A stretch of 45,166 nt of DNA, from the NCBI RefSeq assembly GCF_902779965.1, contig NZ_CACZDK010000028.1, positions 1 through 45,166 on the forward strand. The letters are read 5' to 3'. This DNA is from Fibrobacter succinogenes. GTDB taxonomy: Bacteria > Fibrobacterota > Fibrobacteria > Fibrobacterales > Fibrobacteraceae. This document shows positions 6,171 through 13,934 of this stretch, piece after piece (the first letter of the stretch is position 1; each line of letters opens with the position of its first letter). The notes beneath the pieces are model-generated. The model saw only the letters and a list, made by a program, of their open reading frames with translations, was not told where the DNA came from and ran no database searches. Both the position numbers and the translations under genes were made by a program.

Positions 6171-7655
6171 CTATGTATAAGTTGCGTATGAGTCCTTAAT
6201 ATTCACGTTCGTTATCTTCAATGTGCACGTACCGCTGTAGTCCCCATAAATTGACCGAGCTCCAATGCATAGGCCATAGCCCATGATAACCTGACCGCTC
6301 TGCAAGTATCCGGTTATATGGAGATGGCCGCGCAAATGACCGCCTACACCCTGGCCAGATACGGTCGCAAAGGCGAATATACGGCCGTCGTTGGTGGCTA
6401 TGGCTGTTTGCGGGGTTCCTGCCATCAAAGTGGATGCCAGGCAGAAAACAACGCCGATTGACGATGTGCTGTTGGTTGCAACAATATCATAGTCAAAATC
6501 AACTTCAATAAGGTCATGATAAGATCCCATCGATTGACTTGTGAGCGCATTTAAATACCCACTCTGCGATTTTCTGCCTGCGATTGAGAATGCTGTCTGG
6601 GACAAATCAAGATATGTGTCGGGGTCATTGTAAGTCATGTATGGAGCGCCGACTTGCTGTATGCGTGTACCTACGCCAAGTCCGTAAGACTTATAAGTGA
6701 GTTCTACGTACTTACGATTACCTATAGTTGCATCATCGCTCTTTATCGCTGCGCCGGATAAAACGGTAATTGAGGATCCTGGATACAACGTCCCGCCACC
6801 GCCATTAACTAGCTTTGCATTACAGACGTAAGTTGACTTTATTTCAGAGCCCTCCCCGTCATTCGTAGCGTTTGTCGCGTTGGCAGCACTCCCAGCCGTG
6901 TTAGCGGAACCAGCAGTTGCAGCTACCCCTGCATTGTCTGCATAGTACGGAGAAAGAGTCGTTACATCCCATCCCGCACTCGTACACTTCACCTGCAGAA
7001 TTGAGCCTCTTGCATTAACGTCGCCGTAGGAGTCTCTAGGCATATTGAAATAGAAGGCGACTATAGCGCCTCCGCTGCCGAACTCAACATAGGACAACGG
7101 AACGATAGCCTCAGCAGAGTTGAATTCTGAACTTCCTCCACCCAATCCAACCGCGACACAGATCTTCTTACCTTCGCCGCGACCGTCGCCGCGAGCATTT
7201 GTCATTGCGGTAAATTCGGAAATCACTCCGTACTGCGCGACGTACATATCGGCGTTAGGAGCAAGCCTTGAATCGTTGCCCTCGCAGAACGTGTTCGCCG
7301 AAGAGCCGAACGAACCTGCCTGAACTACGCCTCCAGTTCCAGTGATTAGAGGCTTGTTCGCCGTAGTTCCGACCTTGCCTGCAGATGTAATGTTCCCGTG
7401 TCCGTGCGTATTAGGCGACACGTCCACGCCGGTCACCTTGAGCGACTGTGCGTCAAGCGAATCGGCCATGCGGTCACCGATGTTCGAATTAGCTACCTGC
7501 TGCTCGACGGATGAAAGTCGACTTTCAAGCTCGACCAGCGCTCTAGCCGATACCATACCGTTGTCTACAAGCTTCTGGACTACAAGATTTGTAAGCTTTT
7601 CAAACGTTTCGCCTTTAATCGCGTCATTATTGTAATCTTCTGGAGTTATCGGCAT
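6171..7655 (-). CDS. Large tail fibre / receptor-binding protein
   Basis: About 494 residues. N-terminal MPITPEDYNNDAIKG is a fibre attachment module identical to that of the 59-residue protein at 10741-10920. A coiled coil follows (about 18-55), then a GDRMADSLDAQSLKV linker also seen in the 10932-12134 fibre, low-complexity Gly/Ser/Ala/Asn repeats (SANTAGSAANATNATN) and a C-terminal beta-rich domain of about 200 residues. Probable host-recognition fibre. ATG at 7655 (with AAGGTGAGG upstream) is preferred to the GTG one codon earlier. It overlaps the reverse transcriptase stop (TGATG). Confidence 0.8.
   Translation of the reverse strand: MPITPEDYNNDAIKGETFEKLTNLVVQKLVDNGMVSARALVELESRLSSVEQQVANSNIGDRMADSLDAQSLKVTGVDVSPNTHGHGNITSAGKVGTTANKPLITGTGGVVQAGSFGSSANTFCEGNDSRLAPNADMYVAQYGVISEFTAMTNARGDGRGEGKKICVAVGLGGGSSEFNSAEAIVPLSYVEFGSGGAIVAFYFNMPRDSYGDVNARGSILQVKCTSAGWDVTTLSPYYADNAGVAATAGSANTAGSAANATNATNDGEGSEIKSTYVCNAKLVNGGGGTLYPGSSITVLSGAAIKSDDATIGNRKYVELTYKSYGLGVGTRIQQVGAPYMTYNDPDTYLDLSQTAFSIAGRKSQSGYLNALTSQSMGSYHDLIEVDFDYDIVATNSTSSIGVVFCLASTLMAGTPQTAIATNDGRIFAFATVSGQGVGGHLRGHLHITGYLQSGQVIMGYGLCIGARSIYGDYSGTCTLKITNVNIKDSYATYT
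7612..7655. repeat. 44-bp direct repeat, downstream copy (brackets the DGR)
   Basis: Bases 7612-7655 equal 10877-10920 without mismatch. Both copies encode the first 14-15 residues of a fibre gene from its ATG. The two copies bracket the DGR cassette (RT, TR, avd, target and VR), 3,265 bp apart. Confidence 0.95.
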
Positions 7656-8836
7656 CACAACCTCACCTTGTACTTGCGCCGAAGCACCGCACGAAAACCG
7701 TAGCGGGCACGCAGCGCAAAGCAGTTCTTCTTGTCATTCCATTGCAAATACCGCCTAAACGATGTCAGCACTTCACGCCTGAATCGCTCGGCGACATTCC
7801 GCATATCCTTTGTCCTCAAAATCCCGACGTAGGTATTCATCGAAGAAAGTAGTCGCGCAGTTTTCCACTGCACGTTCCGAGCATGCTTCCATTCATTGAT
7901 TTTCGCAAAAGCCCGACAGACCGTTCCGTTGTCGGCATACTCGCGATCGAACTTCACCCTGCTACCTAGTATATGTACACCCTTCGAATAGTGCTGGCAG
8001 TAGAACTTCCGTTCATTCAGCCGTACCTTCAAAGCCGAAAGCCTTGAGCGAATCTCCGGCATCATCGAGAGGAATTTCGCCTTGTCGGTAGTCACGATGT
8101 AGATGTCGTCAACGAAGCCAACAACACGCAGGAAGCCGAAAGTCTCCAGCCATTTCACGACATTGTTGATGTAGTGACCCATGGCGTTTTGCCAGCAAAG
8201 AAATCCTATCGCGCCGCCAGTTCCCACCGGCTTGTTGAACAGGCTCTTTTCCGGAGCAATCGCGGACCAGTTCGAACGCGGTACGTACACTTTGCAGTTC
8301 CTCGCAGGGTCAGCCCGCATGCAGGATTCCATCATGTACATGATGTCGGCCTCGTCATCTCCGATGTAGTAACGGTCGATAATGTCCAACTGCTGCGCAA
8401 GCGCAATCTCGACATCCGCGTTAGGGAAATAGCCCTTGAGGTCCATATGGACTATCCAGGCGTCACGCGTGTAGTTGCAGGTCATCTCGCGCACGTCCTC
8501 GCGGAAGCGAGCGATACAGGCGTGAAGGCCCTTGCCCTTGCGGTTGTTGTAGGTTCGGTCCGAAAGCACGTCCTCGTATATCGGGCGCAGCTTGCGGTCT
8601 AGGTAGTGATGCACGACACGCACGTACATCGCAGTGGCGAAAATCTCCCTCGCCTTGGGGCTAAAAACGACGAAGGCATAGTTCGGGGTAGTATCGAGCC
8701 TACGCCCGTTCAGGTCATTGCACAGACGGACGAGAGACTTTTCAAAGCACATCTCGAACAGTACCGCGTCTCTCGAGCGGCGCTTGTTGCTACGCGCAAC
8801 GAAATAAGTCTCTAGCAATTCATCTAGCAATACCAT
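7655..8836 (-). CDS. Diversity-generating retroelement reverse transcriptase
   Basis: 393 residues from the ATG at 8836. RT motifs are visible: VHMDLKGYFPN (about 129-139, catalytic D132) and the YxDD-type box FVDDIYIV (241-248, D243/D244). The DGR hallmark (I/V/L)GxxxSQ appears as IGFLCWQ (210-216), with Trp in place of Ser. The enzyme would copy the template repeat with errors at adenine and place the product in the variable region. An in-frame extension to 9004 would translate the template repeat itself as poly-Asn and is rejected. The stop overlaps the next fibre ATG. Confidence 0.93.
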   Translation of the reverse strand: MVLLDELLETYFVARSNKRRSRDAVLFEMCFEKSLVRLCNDLNGRRLDTTPNYAFVVFSPKAREIFATAMYVRVVHHYLDRKLRPIYEDVLSDRTYNNRKGKGLHACIARFREDVREMTCNYTRDAWIVHMDLKGYFPNADVEIALAQQLDIIDRYYIGDDEADIMYMMESCMRADPARNCKVYVPRSNWSAIAPEKSLFNKPVGTGGAIGFLCWQNAMGHYINNVVKWLETFGFLRVVGFVDDIYIVTTDKAKFLSMMPEIRSRLSALKVRLNERKFYCQHYSKGVHILGSRVKFDREYADNGTVCRAFAKINEWKHARNVQWKTARLLSSMNTYVGILRTKDMRNVAERFRREVLTSFRRYLQWNDKKNCFALRARYGFRAVLRRKYKVRL

Positions 8837-8863
8837 ACTATCCGCCGAACGGCCTGCATTAGT

Positions 8864-8966
8864 CAAGTTCGCGACCGACAACGCCCGATTGTTGTTGTTC
8901 AGGTTGTTGTTGCCGTTGAAATTCCCGTTGTTGTTCAAATTCCAGCCATTGGAGCGGGAACGGACA
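8864..8966 (-). repeat. DGR template repeat (TR)
   Basis: The 103-bp TR lies between the avd stop (8994) and the RT start (8836). On the minus strand it is rich in AAC codons (13 Asn-type codons in the target frame), the usual TR design that yields many amino acids when A is mutated. It aligns base for base with the VR at 9524-9626 (offset 660). All 19 differences are at TR adenines (about 30 in total). Confidence 0.95.
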
Positions 8967-8993
8967 AAGGGAACCGCCGCAGCCGAAGCTGCA

Positions 8994-9452
8994 TCAAGGC
9001 GCACTGCCGGAACTGGTATTCATGATACCGTCGCCTCCTCTTAACTGTTCTTGCATGCCGGAACGACGGCCATTGTTTGATGCCGCCGTTGACCGTACTT
9101 CGCGGGCGATCCTTTCTCGCCACGCGATTATGCCATCGTCAATTCTCTGTATATATTCGTATGATTCTACGCACTTTTTTCCGGGCACCACCTTCTTGTC
9201 GATACACAGCCGCATCAGGCCTTTCAGTACCTCGAAATGCGCGAGGAACCTGTCCGTGTGAACCACCTTCTCGTTTCCGCGCAACTTGTAAGAAAGAGTG
9301 AACTCAACAAGCATCGCAGTCGACGCGTCAAGGATTCTGTCGCCGAGAACGGCCCTGTCGCGTTTTGGAATCGAAAACCGCAGACCGTACACGATACCAA
9401 CCAGCTTGTAGGTATCCACGTATATCGGAGTATCGACAACTTTCTTTGACAC
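8994..9452 (-). CDS. avd: DGR accessory variability determinant (Avd)
   Basis: 152 residues, mainly helical and basic (TYKLVGIVYGLRFSIPKRDRAVLGDRI and RFLAHFEVLKGLMRLCIDKK segments), matching the Avd four-helix-bundle family; the last roughly 25 residues are a disordered tail. Avd forms a basic pentamer that binds RT and TR RNA during mutagenic homing. The start is GTG at 9452, preceded by AAAAAAGGA. Position between target and TR/RT is the classic DGR order. Confidence 0.88.
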   Translation of the reverse strand: MSKKVVDTPIYVDTYKLVGIVYGLRFSIPKRDRAVLGDRILDASTAMLVEFTLSYKLRGNEKVVHTDRFLAHFEVLKGLMRLCIDKKVVPGKKCVESYEYIQRIDDGIIAWRERIAREVRSTAASNNGRRSGMQEQLRGGDGIMNTSSGSAP

Positions 9453-9476
9453 TTTCGAGATCCTTTTTTAGGTGCG

Positions 9477-9499
9477 GGCGCGGCTTCAAAGGCCGCGCC
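9477..9499. other. GC-rich hairpin just downstream of the VR
   Basis: GGCGCGGC (9477-9484) and GCCGCGCC (9492-9499) form an 8-bp perfect stem with a 7-nt loop, 15 nt beyond the target stop codon. In the Bordetella phage BPP-1 DGR, a similar hairpin/cruciform next to the VR stimulates homing. There is no T tract on the minus strand, so a terminator role is unlikely. Confidence 0.7.
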
Positions 9500-9514
9500 G
9501 AATAAGGTGGAAGG

Positions 9515-10732
9515 TTAAATATCCAAGAGCGCGACCGACAACGCCCGATAGTAGCTGGACAGGGAGTAGTAGCCGTAGAAAAGCCCGTTGGAGCCCAAAT
9601 TCCAGCCATAGGAGCGGGAACGGACACAGGGAAGCCAATAGCGCGAATCGTTCGAGTTCGTGTTGAGCTGTAGCGTGCTGCCGCCGATTTTCGACAGCGT
9701 CTTGTTGAAAACGTCGGCAGCAGGACTCTCAAGAGTGTACTTAACATGCCTGAAAACATCCTGCACGATGCCTAATCCGGGCTGGAACCAGTCGCCACGG
9801 CGAAGTCCGTCAACATTCGCGAACTGACCGTAGGAACCCCATGTCAGGTTATGGTTGTAGGCGAATTGCGCCACGCGGAAGAATGCGGAATTGTCGGCCT
9901 CGTTCGCATCGACAAGCACCTTCGTCGCAGCCTTGCCGTCCTGGAAGACGACGGAATTGCTCGCCAGCGAGCACGGATACGCAAGCCTGCGAGAATCCAA
10001 ATATTTGCGGAAGCCCGCCTCGCCTGCACCAAACTTGGCGATAGTTTCGGCCACTTTGTACGTCGTGGCGTCATGAGCCGTAATGCTGTACGCCGCAGGA
10101 CCGAGTGTCAGACCCCAGTCGGCCCCATTCAGAAAGGCGTTTTGCAACCCGTCCGTACCGCCGTTCCAGCCTTCGTTCTTGCTCGCGCCGCCACGACCAG
10201 TGAGCCACGCGAACAGCACGTCTACATTGCACGTGGCGCGGAAGCCGACAAGACCCTGCGTGTCCTTGGCGTCTCCAGCCGTGATTTTAGCAAGGTCGGC
10301 ATCGGAAAGCTTGCCGGACGGAATCGTGTAAGAGGAAGAAGTCGCACCGGTAAAGAACGGCCCTGCGGCACCGATGTCCTTGTACAGCACGTAGCACTTG
10401 TTTCCGTGCACGCTCGCCACGACACCAAGCGCGGTAAATCCCGCCGCCGTCATCTTGGCATTGTCCACGGTATCACCAGAAACAAACGTCACAGAGCCTT
10501 CCGTAACGCCACTGCCAGGTGCGGCCGCGCTGTACACGCTCGTTGTCGGCACGTACACCGCGTCGCCCTGCTTGGGGCGCTTAACAACGACGTTCACGCC
10601 GTCGAAGTGAACCTTGCCGGAGTCGGCCTCGAGCGAAACGGTACTCTTGCCGAGAGCGGCTCGCGCAGACGCGTCAGCGGCATACGCCGCTGCGTCAGTA
10701 TACTTGTTGATATATTTAGTGTCTAAAGCCAT
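9515..10732 (-). CDS. DGR target protein: variable receptor-binding tail protein
   Basis: 405 residues. N-terminus (1-60) is an Ala-rich attachment helix plus beta segment. The middle has a Gly/Asp-rich domain, and the C-terminus contains DGLRRGDWFQPGLG and the variable lectin-like region RYWLPCVRSRSYGWNL onward (VR residues about 369-403), typical of C-type-lectin-fold DGR targets. Variable residues are Tyr, Gly, Ser, Asn and Leu where TR encodes Asn. It lies among tail fibres, so it probably determines host receptor specificity. ATG at 10732 has GTAGGAGACATT upstream. Confidence 0.9.
   Translation of the reverse strand: MALDTKYINKYTDAAAYAADASARAALGKSTVSLEADSGKVHFDGVNVVVKRPKQGDAVYVPTTSVYSAAAPGSGVTEGSVTFVSGDTVDNAKMTAAGFTALGVVASVHGNKCYVLYKDIGAAGPFFTGATSSSYTIPSGKLSDADLAKITAGDAKDTQGLVGFRATCNVDVLFAWLTGRGGASKNEGWNGGTDGLQNAFLNGADWGLTLGPAAYSITAHDATTYKVAETIAKFGAGEAGFRKYLDSRRLAYPCSLASNSVVFQDGKAATKVLVDANEADNSAFFRVAQFAYNHNLTWGSYGQFANVDGLRRGDWFQPGLGIVQDVFRHVKYTLESPAADVFNKTLSKIGGSTLQLNTNSNDSRYWLPCVRSRSYGWNLGSNGLFYGYYSLSSYYRALSVALLDI
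9524..9626 (-). repeat. DGR variable region (VR)
   Basis: This is the C-terminal end of the target gene. 19 mismatches to TR lie at 9528, 9529, 9550, 9553, 9555, 9558, 9559, 9564, 9565, 9568, 9571, 9577, 9582, 9583, 9591, 9592, 9594, 9595 and 9610, each where the minus-strand TR has A. The block 9531-9547, invariant and GC-rich, is the candidate IMH. The first non-adenine mismatch, at 9627, marks the upstream limit. Confidence 0.95.
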
Positions 10733-10740
10733 AATGTCTC

Positions 10741-10920
10741 CTACGAGTTAGGCAAAACGATCGAAATGTTGTTAGCGATAATCATAGAGTTCGCGGAATC
10801 GTACTCAATATCGAGTATATCCTGCTTTTCTTTGACCTTATTCAAGACATTTTTTGTCAACTGTTCTAGCTGCTGACCTTTAATCGCGTCATTATTGTAA
10901 TCTTCTGGAGTTATCGGCAT
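10741..10920 (-). CDS. 59-residue fibre-attachment protein or remnant
   Basis: ATG at 10920 has an AAAGGAGGATGAT upstream region. Residues 1-15 (MPITPEDYNNDAIKG) are identical to the N-terminus of the 6171-7655 fibre and the next 15 are similar (QQLEQLTKNVLNKV against ETFEKLTNLVVQKL). It then ends after a short beta-like stretch. It is either a small baseplate adaptor or the 5' stump left when the DGR cassette entered a fibre gene. It contains the upstream copy of the 44-bp repeat. Confidence 0.75.
   Translation of the reverse strand: MPITPEDYNNDAIKGQQLEQLTKNVLNKVKEKQDILDIEYDSANSMIIANNISIVLPNS
10877..10920. repeat. 44-bp direct repeat, upstream copy (brackets the DGR)
   Basis: Identical to 7612-7655. 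Together the copies enclose the complete DGR with its target gene. Recombination between them would remove 3,265 bp and leave one intact fibre start. Confidence 0.95.
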
Positions 10921-10931
10921 ATCATCCTCCT

Positions 10932-12134
10932 TTATGTTGTGGCGTTCCAGGCGTTCTCGAACATCGCGTCCACTTCATCGTTCGTCATCCAAGAAAGCGA
11001 GTCCTGCTTTCCCGCAAGGCTGTTACGGATAGAGGCGAGTTCAACGGCTACATCGCTTCCGCCGATCTTCAGTACCTGCGTGTCGAGACTGTCGGCCTTC
11101 CTGTCACCCATATTTTCGGCGGCGGCCATCTCCTCGACGGCACGCATGCGCGCGTCGAGATTGTCAAGAGCGGCAGCCGTAGTCTCTTCCTTTGCGGAAA
11201 TGTCGGTGGCAGGAGCCAGGTCGCCGGGTGCGACGCCGCTGTCCACGGGGTTGCCATTCTCGTCAAATACTGCCAAGTTGCCGGGTACGGCGTCCGCGTC
11301 CTTGTCGGCCTTCGCGTTGATCAGTAAAGTAAGGTTCGCGTTTGTCGGCAGCGCATCTAGCTTGGTGTAAAGCTCCTTGGTCATCAGGCCGTTGCCGCTT
11401 GCGCTTGCGGTCGGAATGTCTGCAAACGTAGCAGTAATATCGCCATTGCCGTTCTGCTGCAGGCGAACAAGCGTCTTGAGCGGCCCGCCCTTACCAGAGC
11501 CACTAGCATTGTCCGTGTCGACGGGATTCTGAATCAGCTTGAACTCGCCGTCGATTGACTGCCATTCACCGGTAACCTGCGCACCCGTACCCTGCTTGTG
11601 GAAGATGAGGTTCTGGCCGTTGCGCACGGTAAGATTGCCGAGCGTAATCACATTTGCGGGCGATTGTTCGGAAATACCTGTAACGATAACAAGGTCGCCG
11701 TTGTGCAGGTTGTCAAGCGTCATCGCGTTGATGGCCGCAACAGTCATCGTTCCGTAATTCTGGCCGTAGCCCTGCAGCAAGCGTGTGACGTAGGCAACAA
11801 CCTGCGCGTGCGTCGCAATATGCCCGTCGTTGTCAGACGCAACGTCGTTATTTCCAAAGCACGCTGTGGCAAATTTTGACAGCGGTATAGTTGCATCAAG
11901 AATGTTATTCGCTTGGACTGAATCGTCACCGAGTTTTGCATGAGTGACCGCGCCATTCGATATTGTAAGCGTAATGCTCACATCCTGACGCAAATCCGTA
12001 GACACGGACCCAGTAACATCGTTGGTAAGGCGTATCGATATTGCGTTCTGCAATCCGAGAGCCCTCAATAAATATATTACGTTATTGGTCTTGTCATAAA
12101 ACCGCGACCAATCCAAATAAGTCGGCTCAGGCAT
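10932..12134 (-). CDS. Tail fibre protein
   Basis: About 400 residues. The N-terminal part (1-150) includes LTNDVTGSVSTDLRQDVSITLTI and AKLGDDSVQANNILDATI, typical fibre beta repeats. A central domain has GEWQSIDGEFKLIQNPVDTD. The C-terminal region has a coiled coil (about 315-345), GDRKADSLDTQVLKIGGSDV shared with the 6171-7655 fibre, and ends LSWMTNDEVDAMFENAWN. ATG at 12134 is chosen because GGAGG lies 6 nt upstream; an in-frame TTG six bases before it sits on that site. Confidence 0.8.
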   Translation of the reverse strand: MPEPTYLDWSRFYDKTNNVIYLLRALGLQNAISIRLTNDVTGSVSTDLRQDVSITLTISNGAVTHAKLGDDSVQANNILDATIPLSKFATACFGNNDVASDNDGHIATHAQVVAYVTRLLQGYGQNYGTMTVAAINAMTLDNLHNGDLVIVTGISEQSPANVITLGNLTVRNGQNLIFHKQGTGAQVTGEWQSIDGEFKLIQNPVDTDNASGSGKGGPLKTLVRLQQNGNGDITATFADIPTASASGNGLMTKELYTKLDALPTNANLTLLINAKADKDADAVPGNLAVFDENGNPVDSGVAPGDLAPATDISAKEETTAAALDNLDARMRAVEEMAAAENMGDRKADSLDTQVLKIGGSDVAVELASIRNSLAGKQDSLSWMTNDEVDAMFENAWNATT

Positions 12135-12489
12135 ATTCAACCTCCGTTTTAAAGTCTATTTCTTTATACAATTCAGAAAACTTTTTTCGGGACTTCGGCT
12201 CCACATGCGCGGCACTAAAATATTTCCAACAACCTTCATTACCGTCATAAATCAATTCAAGTCCATTCACAACCGAAACCCCTCCACGAAGAGTAAACGT
12301 ACCAGCTTCTTCGCGTTCGCTTCCGTCATCAAGTTTCCTTTTTTCACGGGGAATCCCACAGACAATTGCCATATCGCCAGTAAAGAAGTTCCCAACCTCA
12401 AGTTCGCCGACGCTCATATGGCCCAGAAAACGATTGCCATCACTCTTCGCCAAACAATCGCTTACACACTTTCTAATCGTGTCAATCAT
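12127..12489 (-). CDS. Hypothetical tail-associated protein
   Basis: 120 residues with alternating beta-like and charged segments (VGELEVGNFFTGDMAIVCGIP; GTFTLRGGVSVVNGLELIYDG). The pattern resembles short domains found between fibre modules; the related phrase NLHNGDLVIVTGISEQ...LTVRNGQNLIFHK occurs in the neighbouring 10932-12134 fibre, suggesting a shared ancestry. The start overlaps the preceding stop (ATGA) and the stop overlaps the next ATG by 8 nt. Confidence 0.65.
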   Translation of the reverse strand: MIDTIRKCVSDCLAKSDGNRFLGHMSVGELEVGNFFTGDMAIVCGIPREKRKLDDGSEREEAGTFTLRGGVSVVNGLELIYDGNEGCWKYFSAAHVEPKSRKKFSELYKEIDFKTEVEYA

Positions 12490-12743
12490 AAAAGAAGTTG
12501 CCCCCTGTAAAAAATCACCTCACCAGCGCCAGCCGCTTCAGGCGGCGCAATCTTGAGAACATGCGCGTCGACATACGCGGCATCAACTGCACCTATCTGC
12601 TCAGCTGTCACGTTGTGCGGATTGTCCGTCCGGTCAGCATGCGTGCTGATGACATCGGCATTGTCCTGGTCGCCCTTCTTGATTTTGGCTATGAGCGCAC
12701 GTGTCGCCTCGGTGTCTATCGGCTGCCTTGTCACTTCCGCCAT
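12486..12743 (-). CDS. Small tail fibre-like protein
   Basis: 85 residues containing the widespread fibre repeat HADRTDNPHNVTAEQIGAV (about 35-53, H-x6-NPHxVT-x3-GA) and an N-terminal helix. It ends VLKIAPPEAAGAGEVIFYRGQLLL, close to patterns in the other fibres. Likely a short fibre or fibre-baseplate adaptor. It starts 4 nt after the gp48-like stop. Confidence 0.7.
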   Translation of the reverse strand: MAEVTRQPIDTEATRALIAKIKKGDQDNADVISTHADRTDNPHNVTAEQIGAVDAAYVDAHVLKIAPPEAAGAGEVIFYRGQLLL

Positions 12744-12746
12744 ACG

Positions 12747-13934
12747 CTACACCTCCCCTTCCGCAGGTGTGGATTTCCACAGTTCGTCAAGCGTAGCCTC
12801 GTCCATGGCGCGGCTCTTGACCGTGCCCTCGGTATCGCTGTCGCGCACCATGTAGCTGTTGGTGTCGGCACCGTCGGGCAAGTCCTTGATGCGGACGGTT
12901 CGAAACACGGTTCCATCTTCAAGCTCAATCGTCCCAGTATATCTGACCTGAGAACTCTTGACAGACGCCACAATAGGAGCATTATTTGCAATCAAGACAT
13001 TGTCTTGGTTATCTACAAGCACCAGCTCAACATCTACATCGACATACGAGCACAGAAGCTTAGTGTGCGCTGGCTTCAGCTTTTCAAACATGACCTCGGC
13101 AGGGACATTACTCCATTCCTGCAAATAGTCATTACAGGTATCGTTGCACGTGCAAATATGCCAGTCTTCAGCACTTCCCTCGACAGCAATCATCCAATAA
13201 AAATTCGGATCATCGTCGCCAAAATCTACGCCTTCAAAATGAGACCTATGTTCAGGATTCCAGTATTCGTACACTTCTGCCCGCAAGCCAAACAGCGCTG
13301 CAAGACTTTTAAAATACGGAACGGTCGCGCCACCCTTTTTCCTGGCAACTCGAAAGATTTCTTCAAGACGCCTTGCGCTAGTAGACTGTTCAAGGCCTTT
13401 AATCGGCAATCCCAGCTCACGTTCCCATGTTTCGTAGGACGTCGTTTTTGCAGGGCTAGATTCAAAGACAAGGTCGCGCAGAATTTTATACACAGCAGAA
13501 AAGCCGAGCGAGAACCCTGCAAAAAGCTTCCACCAATTTCCGGCTTTACCCTTAAACCAGGCGAACCCGCGCGGCAGCAACCCTAAAAGGGAGCTTCTAA
13601 ACTCTTCATTTTCGTAATCAACGCCGTCACGCACGACATTATCACGCCGAGCAACATTCCAAACATTTAATTCGCTCAGAGTAACGACTGTAAGCGAAAA
13701 TCGGCCAAACAAGATATTTTCGCGAACGACAAGCACATCGTAAGAACCAGCATCTTTCGGCGCTACAAATTCAAGAGAATTATCGTCGTAATCGAGGACC
13801 GTAAGTTCTGCAATCTGAGATGGAGTTCCGTTGTCAGCCAAAACCTTGCACTTGTAATCAAAGCCCGATCCAAAGACATAGACCGAGCCACCTTGGTTTA
13901 CACGCAGCGGACTTATTTGCTGAACCGAAAGCAC
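12747..13934 (-). CDS. Baseplate protein, Mu gp48/YmfQ-like, with N-terminal IPT/TIG-like domain
   Basis: 395 residues. Residues about 1-85 look like an IPT/TIG immunoglobulin-like domain (ISPLRVNQGGSVYVFGSGF). From about 115 it follows YmfQ/DUF2313: SSLLGLLPRGFAWF, ESSPAKTTSYETWERELGLP, RKKGGATVPYFKSLAALFGL. This family sits at the baseplate periphery, following the gp47 (J-like) protein. A C-terminal extension (about 290-395) is beta-rich. The fusion of an Ig-like module to a gp48-like protein is unusual. Confidence 0.8.
   Translation of the reverse strand: MLSVQQISPLRVNQGGSVYVFGSGFDYKCKVLADNGTPSQIAELTVLDYDDNSLEFVAPKDAGSYDVLVVRENILFGRFSLTVVTLSELNVWNVARRDNVVRDGVDYENEEFRSSLLGLLPRGFAWFKGKAGNWWKLFAGFSLGFSAVYKILRDLVFESSPAKTTSYETWERELGLPIKGLEQSTSARRLEEIFRVARKKGGATVPYFKSLAALFGLRAEVYEYWNPEHRSHFEGVDFGDDDPNFYWMIAVEGSAEDWHICTCNDTCNDYLQEWSNVPAEVMFEKLKPAHTKLLCSYVDVDVELVLVDNQDNVLIANNAPIVASVKSSQVRYTGTIELEDGTVFRTVRIKDLPDGADTNSYMVRDSDTEGTVKSRAMDEATLDELWKSTPAEGEV

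Noticed and set aside
8837-9004. An N-terminal extension of the reverse transcriptase through the TR
   Set aside because: It would translate the template repeat into an Asn-rich stretch and overlap avd; the ATG at 8836 gives a normal DGR RT length.
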